NCBI GenBank assembly: GCA_009782825.1 | Contig: WRII01000030.1 | Location: 1 to 33,392, forward strand | DNA length: 33,392 bases | Direction of reading: 5' to 3' | From: Peptococcaceae bacterium | GTDB lineage: Bacteria; Bacillota; Desulfitobacteriia; Desulfitobacteriales; Syntrophobotulaceae | In this document: piece after piece, positions 15,727 through 24,152 of the stretch | How the letters are laid out: each line of letters begins with the position of its first letter | Numbering within the stretch: position 1 is the first letter of the stretch | The notes under the pieces: generated by a model | Databases searched by the model: none | What the model saw: only the letters and a program-made list of their open reading frames with translations | Told to the model about the DNA's origin: nothing | Program-made: the position numbers and the translations under genes

Positions 15727-17028
15727 TTATTTAGGCGGATTACACACTGAGCAAGGATCATAGCTTTTTCGGGCATTATCTAAAGAAATGGCATTTCTGC
15801 TTTTGCTCAGGTATCTACAACCATCACTATGATATTTAGCTCCTGTGTTTGTCACATAAACTGTTACAGTGGTTTGTTCTGCTGGTTTAGATGATTGGCT
15901 GGATGAGTTAGATGGCGAGCTGGGTGATGGGGCTGAATTAACAGAATTTGATGAGTTAGATATTTGACTTGATGAATCGGTGTCTGGTTTTGTCTGTTCC
16001 GGTTCTGAATACTTTGATGGCTGTGCAGAAAACTTTACGGATTTTCCGTCAGATGTTGCTATGATGGTCCCTGATTCATCAGTTCGATACACGTTTATAT
16101 TGCGCTCATTCAGCAGTTTAAGTGTTGACACCGAAGGATGTTGGTAATTGTTATTTTTGCCAACGCTAATAATAGCATACGTGGGTTTTACAACATCTAA
16201 GAACGCAATTGATGTTGATGTATCGCTCCCATGATGTCCGATTTTCATCACGGTTGACCTAATAACCCGCTTGCTAATTTCTTCTTCTGCTTGTTTTTGC
16301 ATATCACCGCAGAACAAAAACGAAATATTGTCATGTTCCATTCTGATAACTGCACTCGCATTGTTCAGATCTTCGTATTCCTTGGTTGGTCCTATACAGT
16401 TAACTACGACATTGGGCCCCAGATCTAAAATCAATCCGCATCTAGCCTCTACTACATCTAATTTTTTATCTTCTATAGAGGTCAGCATATTCTCAAATAG
16501 TGTTGTTGTGTGTACTGCATTGGGCATAACAAATAAGCCAATATCAAGCGCTTTTATTATTTCAGCCATGCCCCCAATGTGATCTTCATGTGGATGTGTG
16601 GCAACAACAATATCAAGCTTGGAAATTCCTTGCGCTTTCAGATAAGAAACAATAGTTTTTCCATCGTCTTTATTTCCTGCATCAATGAGCATCGTTTTTT
16701 CGGAGGTTTGGACCAGAATGCAGTCACCTTGCCCTACATCCAGATAATGAACTTTTATAGTTTTATTAACATTTTGTTGTTGTAACGGTGATTCGTTAAC
16801 AGTTTGTGCCGCGGAAATTCTTGGGCTCTCAGCGGAACTGGCAGGTTGGGGAGTTCTGTCTGTGGGTAGCGCGGTAAGACATAGCAGAAACCATATCCCA
16901 AATATCACAGAAATGACAGATGCAGGTCGTTTACTGAATCTCTTATTTTTCCACATAAGAATGATTCCAACAGGTGCAAACAAAACGAGAGCTATCCACA
17001 TAAACCAATCAGTATTGTAGAATTTCAC
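15727..17028 (-). CDS. Membrane-anchored ComEC/Rec2-type metallo-beta-lactamase protein
   Basis: The 433-residue protein has two N-terminal hydrophobic segments (about 9-26 and 37-54), then a stand-alone ComEC-like metallo-beta-lactamase domain: VHYLDVGQGDCILVQ at about 93-107, THPHEDHIGG at 144-153 (H145, H147, D149, H150), GHHGSDTS and ISVGKNNNYQHP. A Ser/Pro/Gln-rich linker (about 340-385) leads to a C-terminal module with HSDGCRYL and CSVCNPP, a Cys pair often found in these proteins. It probably acts outside the membrane as a hydrolase or nuclease. The ComEC channel is absent, so it is not a full competence protein. The start is a GTG with AAGGAGA 8 nt upstream. Confidence 0.9.
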   Translation of the reverse strand: MKFYNTDWFMWIALVLFAPVGIILMWKNKRFSKRPASVISVIFGIWFLLCLTALPTDRTPQPASSAESPRISAAQTVNESPLQQQNVNKTIKVHYLDVGQGDCILVQTSEKTMLIDAGNKDDGKTIVSYLKAQGISKLDIVVATHPHEDHIGGMAEIIKALDIGLFVMPNAVHTTTLFENMLTSIEDKKLDVVEARCGLILDLGPNVVVNCIGPTKEYEDLNNASAVIRMEHDNISFLFCGDMQKQAEEEISKRVIRSTVMKIGHHGSDTSTSIAFLDVVKPTYAIISVGKNNNYQHPSVSTLKLLNERNINVYRTDESGTIIATSDGKSVKFSAQPSKYSEPEQTKPDTDSSSQISNSSNSVNSAPSPSSPSNSSSQSSKPAEQTTVTVYVTNTGAKYHSDGCRYLSKSRNAISLDNARKSYDPCSVCNPPK

Positions 17029-17323
17029 AAAAGTTCTCTCCTTAAAATCTACTTTTCAGCATTGCATTCCTGCATGTTTCGCGAAAACTTCGGATTCTAG
17101 TGTTAACGACCCATGAAGCTTTTCGACTCTTTATCCGGGTTATCATATTGTATATCGCAAAATATTTGTTAAAACTTAAACTGGCCAAAAGTATGTCAGA
17201 CCGATCAGCGCCATCGGAGATGTTTAAAAATAACGTTTTAACTCTTCAATCTTTTTATCATATCCTATAAGGAATAATTATTTGGTAATGTTTACCTTAA
17301 CACAAAGAAAAGAGGTGTTTCCC

Positions 17324-17491
17324 TTGTCCCATGATCATACTCATTACTTTGACACAATAACTAGTTGTGTCAAAAATCATCAGCATCAAATGTGTGGATC
17401 GACATCCGGTATGCATTGCGTTTGCAACTCTCATATTCATTTCTATTGCAGTATGACCAGTTGTGATAGCGGCCATGTGCAGCTATTCTAA
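17324..17491 (+). CDS. Small His/Cys-rich YmaF-like protein, 55 aa
   Basis: Three spaced motifs HDHTHYF, NHQHQM and NSHIHFY with intervening 'TS' turns resemble the repeats of the YmaF family (H-x-H-[FY] repeats), a small protein family of unknown function. There are also five Cys residues. The start is taken as a TTG at 17324 because AGAGGTG lies 6 nt before it and the upstream part of the frame has no homology. The last motif is degenerate (GHVQLF), so the protein may be slightly truncated. Metal binding is a guess from composition. Confidence 0.5.
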   Translation: MSHDHTHYFDTITSCVKNHQHQMCGSTSGMHCVCNSHIHFYCSMTSCDSGHVQLF

Positions 17492-17528
17492 TCAATTAAT
17501 AAGCGGAAATGTAAAACAATATTTAATT

Positions 17529-17550
17529 TATGTCAAGATATCTTGACATA
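17529..17550. promoter_or_regulatory. Perfect 22-bp palindrome, operator-like
   Basis: TATGTCAAGAT followed at once by its exact reverse complement (17529-17550). Size and symmetry fit the operator of a dimeric winged-helix repressor of MarR or similar type. It lies in the 234-nt gap 17492-17725, which otherwise holds the 17612 repeat; neither flanking gene encodes such a repressor. Confidence 0.5.
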
Positions 17551-17611
17551 TCATCTTCTTCATGCTACCCTATTAATGTTAGCATAAATTGAGGTTGTTT
17601 AGTACCTTACA

Positions 17612-17698
17612 GACGCGAAGCGTCAATAAAAAACAACAAAATCCAATACTGACCACTAACCACTGATCACTGACCACTTGCGGGCAAAGCCCGCGTTA
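17612..17698 (-). repeat. Interspersed ~87-bp repeat, copy B (inverted relative to copy A)
   Basis: Read on the minus strand it begins AACGCGGGCTTTGCCCGC, continues GTGGTCAGTGATCAGTGG and ends TTTTTTATTGACGCTTCGCG, matching copy A at 12061-12146 apart from a few substitutions and about 5 inserted bases. It lies directly upstream of the XRE regulator gene, so it may carry or replace its promoter. Confidence 0.75.
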
Positions 17699-17725
17699 GC
17701 ATTCGAAAGGCAGGGATGAAACACT

Positions 17726-17923
17726 GTGGCGAAAAACTTACGGGTCAAAGCGGCGCGGGCGGCTCTTGATATGACGCAGAAAGATTTGGCGGAGGCCGTA
17801 GGTGTTAGCCGGCAAACCATGAACGCAATCGAGAAAGGCGACTACTATCCATCCGTGAAACTCTGTATTGAAATCTGTAAGGTCTTGAGGAAAACCTTGG
17901 ATGAATTATTTTGGGAGGATTAG
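17726..17923 (+). CDS. XRE/Cro-CI family regulator, 65 aa
   Basis: The protein is one helix-turn-helix domain: ARAALDMTQKDLAEAVGVSR, QTMNAIEKGDYYPSVKLCIE, ending LDELFWED, typical of small repressors that precede membrane-protein genes in Firmicutes. It starts with GTG at 17726 with a moderate AGGCAGGGATG upstream. The next gene begins 3 nt after its stop, so the two form an operon with 18390. Confidence 0.88.
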   Translation: MAKNLRVKAARAALDMTQKDLAEAVGVSRQTMNAIEKGDYYPSVKLCIEICKVLRKTLDELFWED

Positions 17924-17926
17924 CAC

Positions 17927-18376
17927 ATGATCATGATCAAAACAAGGAATTTGGATGAACTCCAATTGTTAAAAAGGGGAAATGTCTTTAAGCATGGCTT
18001 GTCCATTCTTGTGGGTCTTTTGCTGGTCAATGCGTTGTTGTATTCCTGTGGAATAGATTGGGCGTCCGGGAAATGGGCTGAGTTAACCATTATCCTTTTT
18101 ACGGTTGTGTTCTGCAACATTGAGTTTATCTGTTACGACATTTATCCCCTGACGGAAAGAAGGCAAAGGTTTTTGTTTTACTTTTTTGGCTTGTTCGGGA
18201 CGGTTTCTATCGCGGTTTGCGTGTATGATTTGATAAATGAACAGACTGGAATTATTGTTGACGAAAAAATTGTTAGCAGCGCGTTAGGTATTGTGTATGG
18301 CGTCATGTTCCTGGCTGTATTTTTTACTTATATATGCCGAGCCCAATATAAGGCCCGGCATGAAAAAGATGAATAG
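17927..18376 (+). CDS. Four-helix membrane protein (DUF6773-like)
   Basis: The 149-residue protein has about four hydrophobic segments (near 24-42, 52-68, 84-100 and 117-136). The loop CYDIYPLTERRQRFLFYFFG resembles DUF6773 proteins, which commonly lie next to small XRE regulators. GGGAGG lies 8 nt before the ATG. Function is unknown. Confidence 0.7.
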   Translation: MIMIKTRNLDELQLLKRGNVFKHGLSILVGLLLVNALLYSCGIDWASGKWAELTIILFTVVFCNIEFICYDIYPLTERRQRFLFYFFGLFGTVSIAVCVYDLINEQTGIIVDEKIVSSALGIVYGVMFLAVFFTYICRAQYKARHEKDE

Positions 18377-18389
18377 GAGGCGATGATTT

Positions 18390-19186
18390 ATGACCGCGTC
18401 AGTTTTTATTATTCCCAGTATTGTAACCGCTTTGATGGTCACACTGGCGTTGTTTCTTTTGAAGGGCAAGGGGCTTTCTTGATAGCCGGATACAATGTCA
18501 TGAAAAAAGAGGAACGAGCAAGGTACGACGAAAAAGCTTTATGCCGTTTTGTCGGTTGGGTGTTGATTGCTCTTTCTTTTGCCATGTTGCTTTTCCCCGC
18601 CGGGATCTATTTTGATGCAATCTGGCTTTCATATTGTGGGGTTGCTATTTTTGTTGTCGGTATTTCCGGCGCTGCTGTTTATGCAAATACTGGAAATCGG
18701 TTTCGTAACATTGATAATGGGGATATGCCGATTGATCATAAAAAAGACAATTCTCACTCAAAACACTTCAAAGTCCTCGCCCTTTTCGTCGGTATCGTGT
18801 TTATTGCGATTGGCGTCTTGCTCTATCTTGGAGCAAAAGACCCTGTTGTTGCAATTCTTGATAACAGCATCCAAATCAAAGCCATGTATGGATTGAGCAT
18901 AGACTGTTCGGAGATAGCCGATATATCCCTCATAGAGAACAATATGAGCGGCCTCGGTATTGGCAACAGCAATAGGGTAAATGGCTATGGTGGAATTGGC
19001 AAGGCTTTAAAAGGGCATTTCAAATCAGATAGCCTTGGAGAAGCACTGCTTTTTGTGCAAGCTAATTCTTCACCGTTAATACGGATTAAACGTCACAACA
19101 AAGAAGATGTCTATCTGAATTTTCGTGACAGTGAAAAGACTGAACGGGTGTACTACGAGATGATAGCAAATGGGATACCTCGCTGA
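18390..19186 (+). pseudogene. DUF3784 / PH-like membrane protein gene with a frameshift
   Basis: GGAGG at 18376-18380 points to the ATG at 18390: MTASVFIIPSIVTALMVTLA, then LFLLKGKG and a premature stop. The other frame continues seamlessly with AFLIAGYNVMKKEERARYDE, the DUF3784 signature, then two more membrane segments and a soluble C-terminal region (after VVAILDNSIQIKA) that reads like a bacterial PH-type domain. One missing G in the G4 run at 18470-18473 explains the break. The apparent 267-residue ORF from 18383 has its ATG only 2 nt from the GGAGG and an N-terminus without homology. This may be a recent mutation, phase-variable run or sequencing error; otherwise the reading frame is intact. 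Confidence 0.75.
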
Positions 19187-19228
19187 GATCAAATCCTGAT
19201 CCTTTTTGAACTCAATCCATGTGTTAAA

Positions 19229-21082
19229 TTAAGGATAAACATTAATGTCGCAGTTGGGCAGAGCCGCCCTGAGCTCGCCAACCTGTTCTGACGACAGCTT
19301 TGATCTATAAATACTTAACCGCTTTAACGTTGTGAGTGATTTTAAAACCGTGATGTCACTGGTGTCGGATACGGTCAGATGACGCAAGTTCATCGATTTC
19401 AGAGGGGTGTAGTCGCTCACGGCAGTACCGTCTATACTTAGGCTGCGCATCTTTGACAAAGCCGCCAAAGGAGTGAGATCAGTGACTTTGGTACGGGACA
19501 CTCTGAGAACTCTCAACGATTTCAACGAGTGCAGGGGTGTAAGGTCGCTGATCGGGTTATCGCTCAAATACAGGGCTTCCAGCGCTGTGCTTGAGCTCAG
19601 GGAAGAGATATCCCCCACACCGTTTTCTGTCAAGTCTATATAGATCAACTCTGTTAACGATTTTAGAGGAGTGAGATCGCTGATGATATTATTCTCTAAT
19701 TTTAGCCATGTGAGATCCGCCGGAAGGTCTCCGTTTGTGACCATGGCCTCCAGGCTTGCGTTCGTTATATCCTTTTTGCTTTGTTCTCCGGTTCCGTTAC
19801 CGCCACTGATTGTTATGCTGCCGTAGTAGTCATTGATGGTGATGCTGCCGTAGACATCGCCGGCCCCGGCGGCAATACTGCTTCCTGCGTCTCCACTTGA
19901 ACTATTCAGGCTGTCTGGACTGCCAGTCAAACTGTCTTTCCCCCACAAGGAAAAAATAGCGGCCACCGCCACCACAGCTAAGATTCCACAAGCAGCTAAA
20001 ATGGCAATAAGCCAGGAGTTTTTTATTTTCAACTTTGTTTTTATTTCTGTTTTTGCTTCTGTTTCTGTTTCTGCTTTTTCTGTTTTTGTTCCTGTTTTTG
20101 TTCCTGTTTTTGTTCCTTCCTGCACAAGGCCCCCCTTGTATTCTTGTAAATATCCTTGGGGATATCCTGCTCGCTTTGTCACCCTCTCTAAGGCTTCCCG
20201 CATCTTTGTGGGACTCTCGAAGCGTTCTTGCCAGTTGTAGGCACAGGCTTTCAGCACAAAAGCGTTGAGTTCAGGGCTGACCTCTTTCAAATCCGGGAGC
20301 GGCTCTCCGCGCAAGCGTCTTTGCAGTGCGTGAGCCATATCACGGGGCATAAGATGCTGAGGAGAATTGGGCAGGAACGGAAGCTGGTTTTTATTCAGAA
20401 AACGGTAAAGGACGATCCCCAGAGAATAGGTGTCCACACTGGCGCCATAATCTTCTCCCCGGAAGACCTCCGGGGCCATGTAAGTGTAAGTTCCTTTTTG
20501 GGAAATTCCAGCCGCAGTCCGCTCCATCTGCCGGGCAATGCCGAAGTCTCCCAATTTGTATTCGCCATATTGAGATATAAAAATATTCCCTGGCTTAATG
20601 TCCCGGTGAATAATATTTTTCACCGCGCACAGCTCCAATGCCCGGCACATATGCATCCCCATCTTGAGAATCTCAGCGCGGGGAAGGGGGGCTTGTGTCA
20701 CTCGATTGGCGAGGCTCTCTAACAGCTCCATACGGATAAGCATATCCCAACCCACTCTGTCGGGTTTTTTCATAATTTTATAGTCTTCAAAACTGACAAT
20801 ATTGCTGTTTCCGCGCAACTCGTTCATCATGTCGATTTCGCCAATCAGATCCCTGAGAAGTCCTTGCAGAAAACTGCGCATGGCAACATCGCCCATTTCG
20901 CTTCTCATCTGCCGCAGTTCGTCTTCGTCATAGGGTATAGAGATTCTTTTGAGGGCCGAATAGTGGGTTCTGTCAAAGGTCTCCCGACGGATTTTGTAAA
21001 CCTCTCCGTAGCAGCCTTTGCCTAAAAACGAGTCAATGTACCATGCGTCCCATAGGGGTTCGTATTTTATGATGTCAGCCAT
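19229..21082 (-). CDS. Membrane Ser/Thr kinase with extracellular leucine-rich repeats
   Basis: Residues 15-300 form a Hanks-type kinase domain: GKGCYGEV (21-28), K45, E82, HRDIKPGN (D161, N166), DFG (D179) and APE. A Lys/Thr/Glu-rich juxtamembrane stretch (GTKTGTKTGTKTEK, about 323-354) comes from a 12-bp DNA repeat. One membrane helix (about 357-380) and a Ser/Gly linker lead to about eight leucine-rich repeats of the 'LTPLKSLTELIYIDLTENGV' type to the C-terminus (about 445-615). It would phosphorylate cytoplasmic proteins in response to an external ligand. GGGGGAG lies 7 nt before the ATG. It is the last gene after the paralogous kinase and DUF2344. No cognate phosphatase is in the window. 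Confidence 0.92.
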   Translation of the reverse strand: MADIIKYEPLWDAWYIDSFLGKGCYGEVYKIRRETFDRTHYSALKRISIPYDEDELRQMRSEMGDVAMRSFLQGLLRDLIGEIDMMNELRGNSNIVSFEDYKIMKKPDRVGWDMLIRMELLESLANRVTQAPLPRAEILKMGMHMCRALELCAVKNIIHRDIKPGNIFISQYGEYKLGDFGIARQMERTAAGISQKGTYTYMAPEVFRGEDYGASVDTYSLGIVLYRFLNKNQLPFLPNSPQHLMPRDMAHALQRRLRGEPLPDLKEVSPELNAFVLKACAYNWQERFESPTKMREALERVTKRAGYPQGYLQEYKGGLVQEGTKTGTKTGTKTEKAETETEAKTEIKTKLKIKNSWLIAILAACGILAVVAVAAIFSLWGKDSLTGSPDSLNSSSGDAGSSIAAGAGDVYGSITINDYYGSITISGGNGTGEQSKKDITNASLEAMVTNGDLPADLTWLKLENNIISDLTPLKSLTELIYIDLTENGVGDISSLSSSTALEALYLSDNPISDLTPLHSLKSLRVLRVSRTKVTDLTPLAALSKMRSLSIDGTAVSDYTPLKSMNLRHLTVSDTSDITVLKSLTTLKRLSIYRSKLSSEQVGELRAALPNCDINVYP

Positions 21083-21189
21083 TTCTTATCTCCCCCGAAA
21101 AAGGGCCGCCAAAGCGTCCCGGCTCTTTGATATCTCTTTAATACCGCAAGTATACTATGTTTCGACCGGTCTTGACAATATCTAAAATA

Positions 21190-23124
21190 CTAAAATACCG
21201 TTATATTGCTGATGCAAGTATCATCATAATGTGTCCCTTTAAATACGCCTAAAATTGTAATCCTTACAAAGGTAGTCGGGATTTCTTTGTCAAAAGTTAT
21301 CACTTGCTTCTTTTGTTCATCACTCAATGTTTTTTCGATAGAAGTTCCATCGGAAAACCCTATTCTTATGTGCTGGGGTCTATTATTCTTCTTATATGAA
21401 TCACTGCTTTTAAAATAGCCGCTTAGAAGCGATATTCCGGATATTTTTTGCACAGAATCCGATGAGATCTCAATCCATTCGCCAATCCCGCTTCCGTCCG
21501 CCCCTTCTACCCAAGGCTTATCCTTATCACTGTTCAACACATTGGAGGCATAATAATGATTTGTCTCTTGGGGCGCAAGAGTTGACGATGCTGTCGCCGC
21601 TGTGAAAATAGGCAGCGGCAGATCACGTTGTAAAGATAAGATGTTAAATCCGAAGGAATTCTCAGCAGACTTCTTTACCACTGCCGACGCATTTTCGATA
21701 AATTCCTCACCGTTGCGACCCGTGATAATGTTAAATTTTACTGTATATTCGTTATTTCTTGCTTGTATATCAAAGATGTTAGTTTGTGAAACAGCAGTGC
21801 TGTCAGTTTCATGAATTTCATATATTTCATGGTATAGAAGTTTGTGCAGGTTTTCCTTTTCTTGTATGCTGAGTCCGCTGTCAACAGTGTTTCCATATGA
21901 ACCCCTGCCCAAAAAGCCACCTCCCCACAAAGAAATGAAAATAATCGCTGCCACAGCCAAGACTCCACAGAAAGATAAAATGGCGGCAAGCCGTGGTCTT
22001 CCTGTTTTTCTTCTCTCTGGTGCAGGGTTTTGCCGGTATTCTTGAGGATGTTGCGGCAGACGCTCTGTTTGCCCTGACAGCACATCAGGATTTTGCCCGG
22101 ATCTTGCTTTTTGCTGTATTGCATGAGGAAGAACATGGGTGTCTGCCCCGTGGGAGATCTCTGTTGCCATAAAGGCGCATCCTTGACTCTTTGCCACATT
22201 TTCCAAGGCTTCCCGCATTTCTGAGGGGCTTCGGAAGCGTTCCTCCCGGTTATACGCGCAGGCTTTCAGCACCAGAGCATTGAGCTCATGGCTGACTCCT
22301 TTCAAGTTAGGAACTCTCTCGCCGCGCATGCGTCTCTGCAGTGCCTTGTTCCGGTCATCGGGCAAAACGCTCTGAGGAAAATCCGGCAGGAACGGGATCC
22401 GGCTCTGGTTCAGAAAGCGGTAAAGAACGATCCCCAAGGAGTAGATGTCCACATCAGGCCCATAGGCATCCCCTCGGAAAACTTCCGGAGCCATGTATGT
22501 ATAGGTTCCTTTTTTAGAAAGCCCGGCCATGGTCCGTTCCAGCTGCCGGGCAAGACCAAAGTCTCCTAATTTATATTCGCCGTATTGGGAGATAAAAATA
22601 TTTTCCGGCTTAATGTCCCGGTGGATAATATTTTTCACCGCGCACAGCTCCAAAGCCCGGCACATATGCATCCCCATCTTGAGAATCTCAGACAGAGGCA
22701 GAGGGGCTTCTGCCACCCGGTTGGGGAGACTCTCTAACAGTTCCATGCGGATGAGTATGTCCCAGCCCATTGAGAGGTGGGACCCCTGTCCAAAACTGCC
22801 TCGTTCCATATCCATAACTATGTAGTCTTCAAAACTGACGATATTACTGTTTCCGCGCAGCTCGCTCATCAAATCAATTTCACCGGTCAGATCCCTAAGA
22901 AGCGCTTGTAGAAATCCGCCTACGGCGGCCTCATCCATTTCGCTTCTCATCTGTCGCATTTCTTCCTCGTCACGGGGTAAGGAAATCCTTTTAAGCGCCG
23001 AATAGTGAGTTCTGCCAAAGGCCTCCCGGCGGATTTTATAGACTTCGCCGAAGGAGCCCTTGCCCAAGAGCGACTCCACATACCATGCGCCCCATAGAGG
23101 CTCGTATTTTTTGATGTCAGACAT
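21190..23124 (-). CDS. Membrane Ser/Thr kinase with discoidin-like (NADase-type glycan-binding) ectodomain
   Basis: The 644-residue protein is a close paralogue of the next kinase through the kinase domain: GKGSFGEV (21-28), K45, HRDIKPEN (D170, N175), DFG (D188), APE. A basic, Gln/Pro-rich linker (about 320-376) and one helix (about 378-400) precede an extracellular part. Its end (from about 505) reads ASSTLAPQETNHYYASNVLN, VEGADGSGIGEWIEI, NNRPQHIRIGFSDG and YDDTCISNITVF, the pattern of the NADase-type glycan-binding or discoidin-like domain. It probably senses a surface or sugar ligand. It starts 12 nt after the DUF2344 stop with AGGGG upstream, so the three genes form one operon. Confidence 0.92.
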   Translation of the reverse strand: MSDIKKYEPLWGAWYVESLLGKGSFGEVYKIRREAFGRTHYSALKRISLPRDEEEMRQMRSEMDEAAVGGFLQALLRDLTGEIDLMSELRGNSNIVSFEDYIVMDMERGSFGQGSHLSMGWDILIRMELLESLPNRVAEAPLPLSEILKMGMHMCRALELCAVKNIIHRDIKPENIFISQYGEYKLGDFGLARQLERTMAGLSKKGTYTYMAPEVFRGDAYGPDVDIYSLGIVLYRFLNQSRIPFLPDFPQSVLPDDRNKALQRRMRGERVPNLKGVSHELNALVLKACAYNREERFRSPSEMREALENVAKSQGCAFMATEISHGADTHVLPHAIQQKARSGQNPDVLSGQTERLPQHPQEYRQNPAPERRKTGRPRLAAILSFCGVLAVAAIIFISLWGGGFLGRGSYGNTVDSGLSIQEKENLHKLLYHEIYEIHETDSTAVSQTNIFDIQARNNEYTVKFNIITGRNGEEFIENASAVVKKSAENSFGFNILSLQRDLPLPIFTAATASSTLAPQETNHYYASNVLNSDKDKPWVEGADGSGIGEWIEISSDSVQKISGISLLSGYFKSSDSYKKNNRPQHIRIGFSDGTSIEKTLSDEQKKQVITFDKEIPTTFVRITILGVFKGTHYDDTCISNITVF

Positions 23125-23136
23125 TTCTTATCCCCT

Positions 23137-23880
23137 TCATACCTCATCCGGTCCCCGCCGCGTCCCCGTGACATCACTCCAATAAACGCCGCTGCGTTTG
23201 ACACGCGCCCTCTCCAAATCGAGCTTGACGCCATTATCCCGGCTGAAGGCCCCCAGAATCTCCAACGGTCGCACTGACCCGGCATTCCCCAGCACTGTCA
23301 CAATCTCGAAGATCCCCATCTGGTGTCCCCCCAACAGCGGCAGCAGTTCAGATACAGTCACCTCGCGAATAAAAGGACGGAGATTAACAGACACCACTGT
23401 GTTCTCCTTGTGCCGTTCCCAAAGAATCTCCGGCTGCTTCAGCCATCCTTGCAAAGCCTGCTCCAGAAACTCAGTCCTTTCAACATTCATAACATCACTA
23501 CAGACCCAAGGAACCTCCGCCCGATACACCGCTGTATCCAGCAGCGCCATAAGCTTAGGCGCCCTGTCAGGAAGGATCTGCCAGGATAACAGCTCGATTC
23601 CCTGTGGCATCTGTGAACTCAGGCGCCCAAAAGCCGCCCGCAGCTCTTCAAACCCCAACTCCTTGAGATCCACATCCACATACTCCCGCTCACCCTCCAT
23701 TCCAACCGGCAGCGGCGCTCCAAAAGAGATCTTGGGATGAGGATTAAACCCCTCAGAGTAGGCAATCTCCACCGCCGCCCGCCGAAACGCCCGCTGAAAA
23801 AGCCGGGCCAGGTCGAGGTGCGCAATGTATCTCGCAGACGCCTTTTTCGTATAGGCCATTCTGGCTCTCATTTTTATCAT
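23137..23880 (-). CDS. TIGR03936 / DUF2344 radical-SAM-associated protein
   Basis: The 247-residue protein carries the family signature ARYIAHLDLARLFQRAFRRA and YSEGFNPHPKISFGAPLPVG, followed by EREYVDVDL. Members normally follow or are fused to a TIGR03960 radical SAM protein and precede RNase G and rplU; the exact reaction is unsettled. Here no radical SAM partner lies upstream and rplU lies about 9.5 kb away on the same strand. GGAGG lies 7 nt before the ATG at 23880. Two Ser/Thr kinase genes follow at 12 nt and in the same operon. Confidence 0.9.
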   Translation of the reverse strand: MIKMRARMAYTKKASARYIAHLDLARLFQRAFRRAAVEIAYSEGFNPHPKISFGAPLPVGMEGEREYVDVDLKELGFEELRAAFGRLSSQMPQGIELLSWQILPDRAPKLMALLDTAVYRAEVPWVCSDVMNVERTEFLEQALQGWLKQPEILWERHKENTVVSVNLRPFIREVTVSELLPLLGGHQMGIFEIVTVLGNAGSVRPLEILGAFSRDNGVKLDLERARVKRSGVYWSDVTGTRRGPDEV

Positions 23881-24152
23881 ACCAGATCCTCCTGCACGAG
23901 TCTCTCTTATTATCTTATCTCTTCCCTGATAAGTTTGTCAATTGTTGTCAAGCAATACGGGCGCAACAACGCCAACAACTTTTCCTTGAATTTTTCTTGA
24001 TAATTTAATAAAATAGATACTATAGATATTATAGATAGAAAGTCAATAAGTATTGGGGCTGTTCTCAACACACCCGCTCATAGAAAACCGGTCGCGAAAT
24101 TACCAACGCGAGCGCACTGTGTGGGTATGAATTTTGGAGGAAGAATCTCATT

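Noticed and set aside
15727-17028. Full ComEC competence channel
   Set aside because: Only the metallo-beta-lactamase part with two N-terminal helices is present; the multi-helix channel domain is lacking.
18461-18480. Programmed ribosomal frameshift in the DUF3784 gene
   Set aside because: The site is a simple G run without a recognised slippery heptamer or a clear downstream stimulatory structure; a base deletion is simpler.
20035-20268. Phe/Leu-repeat plus-strand ORFs around 20001-20268
   Set aside because: They are the antisense of the Lys/Thr/Glu-rich juxtamembrane repeat of the first kinase.
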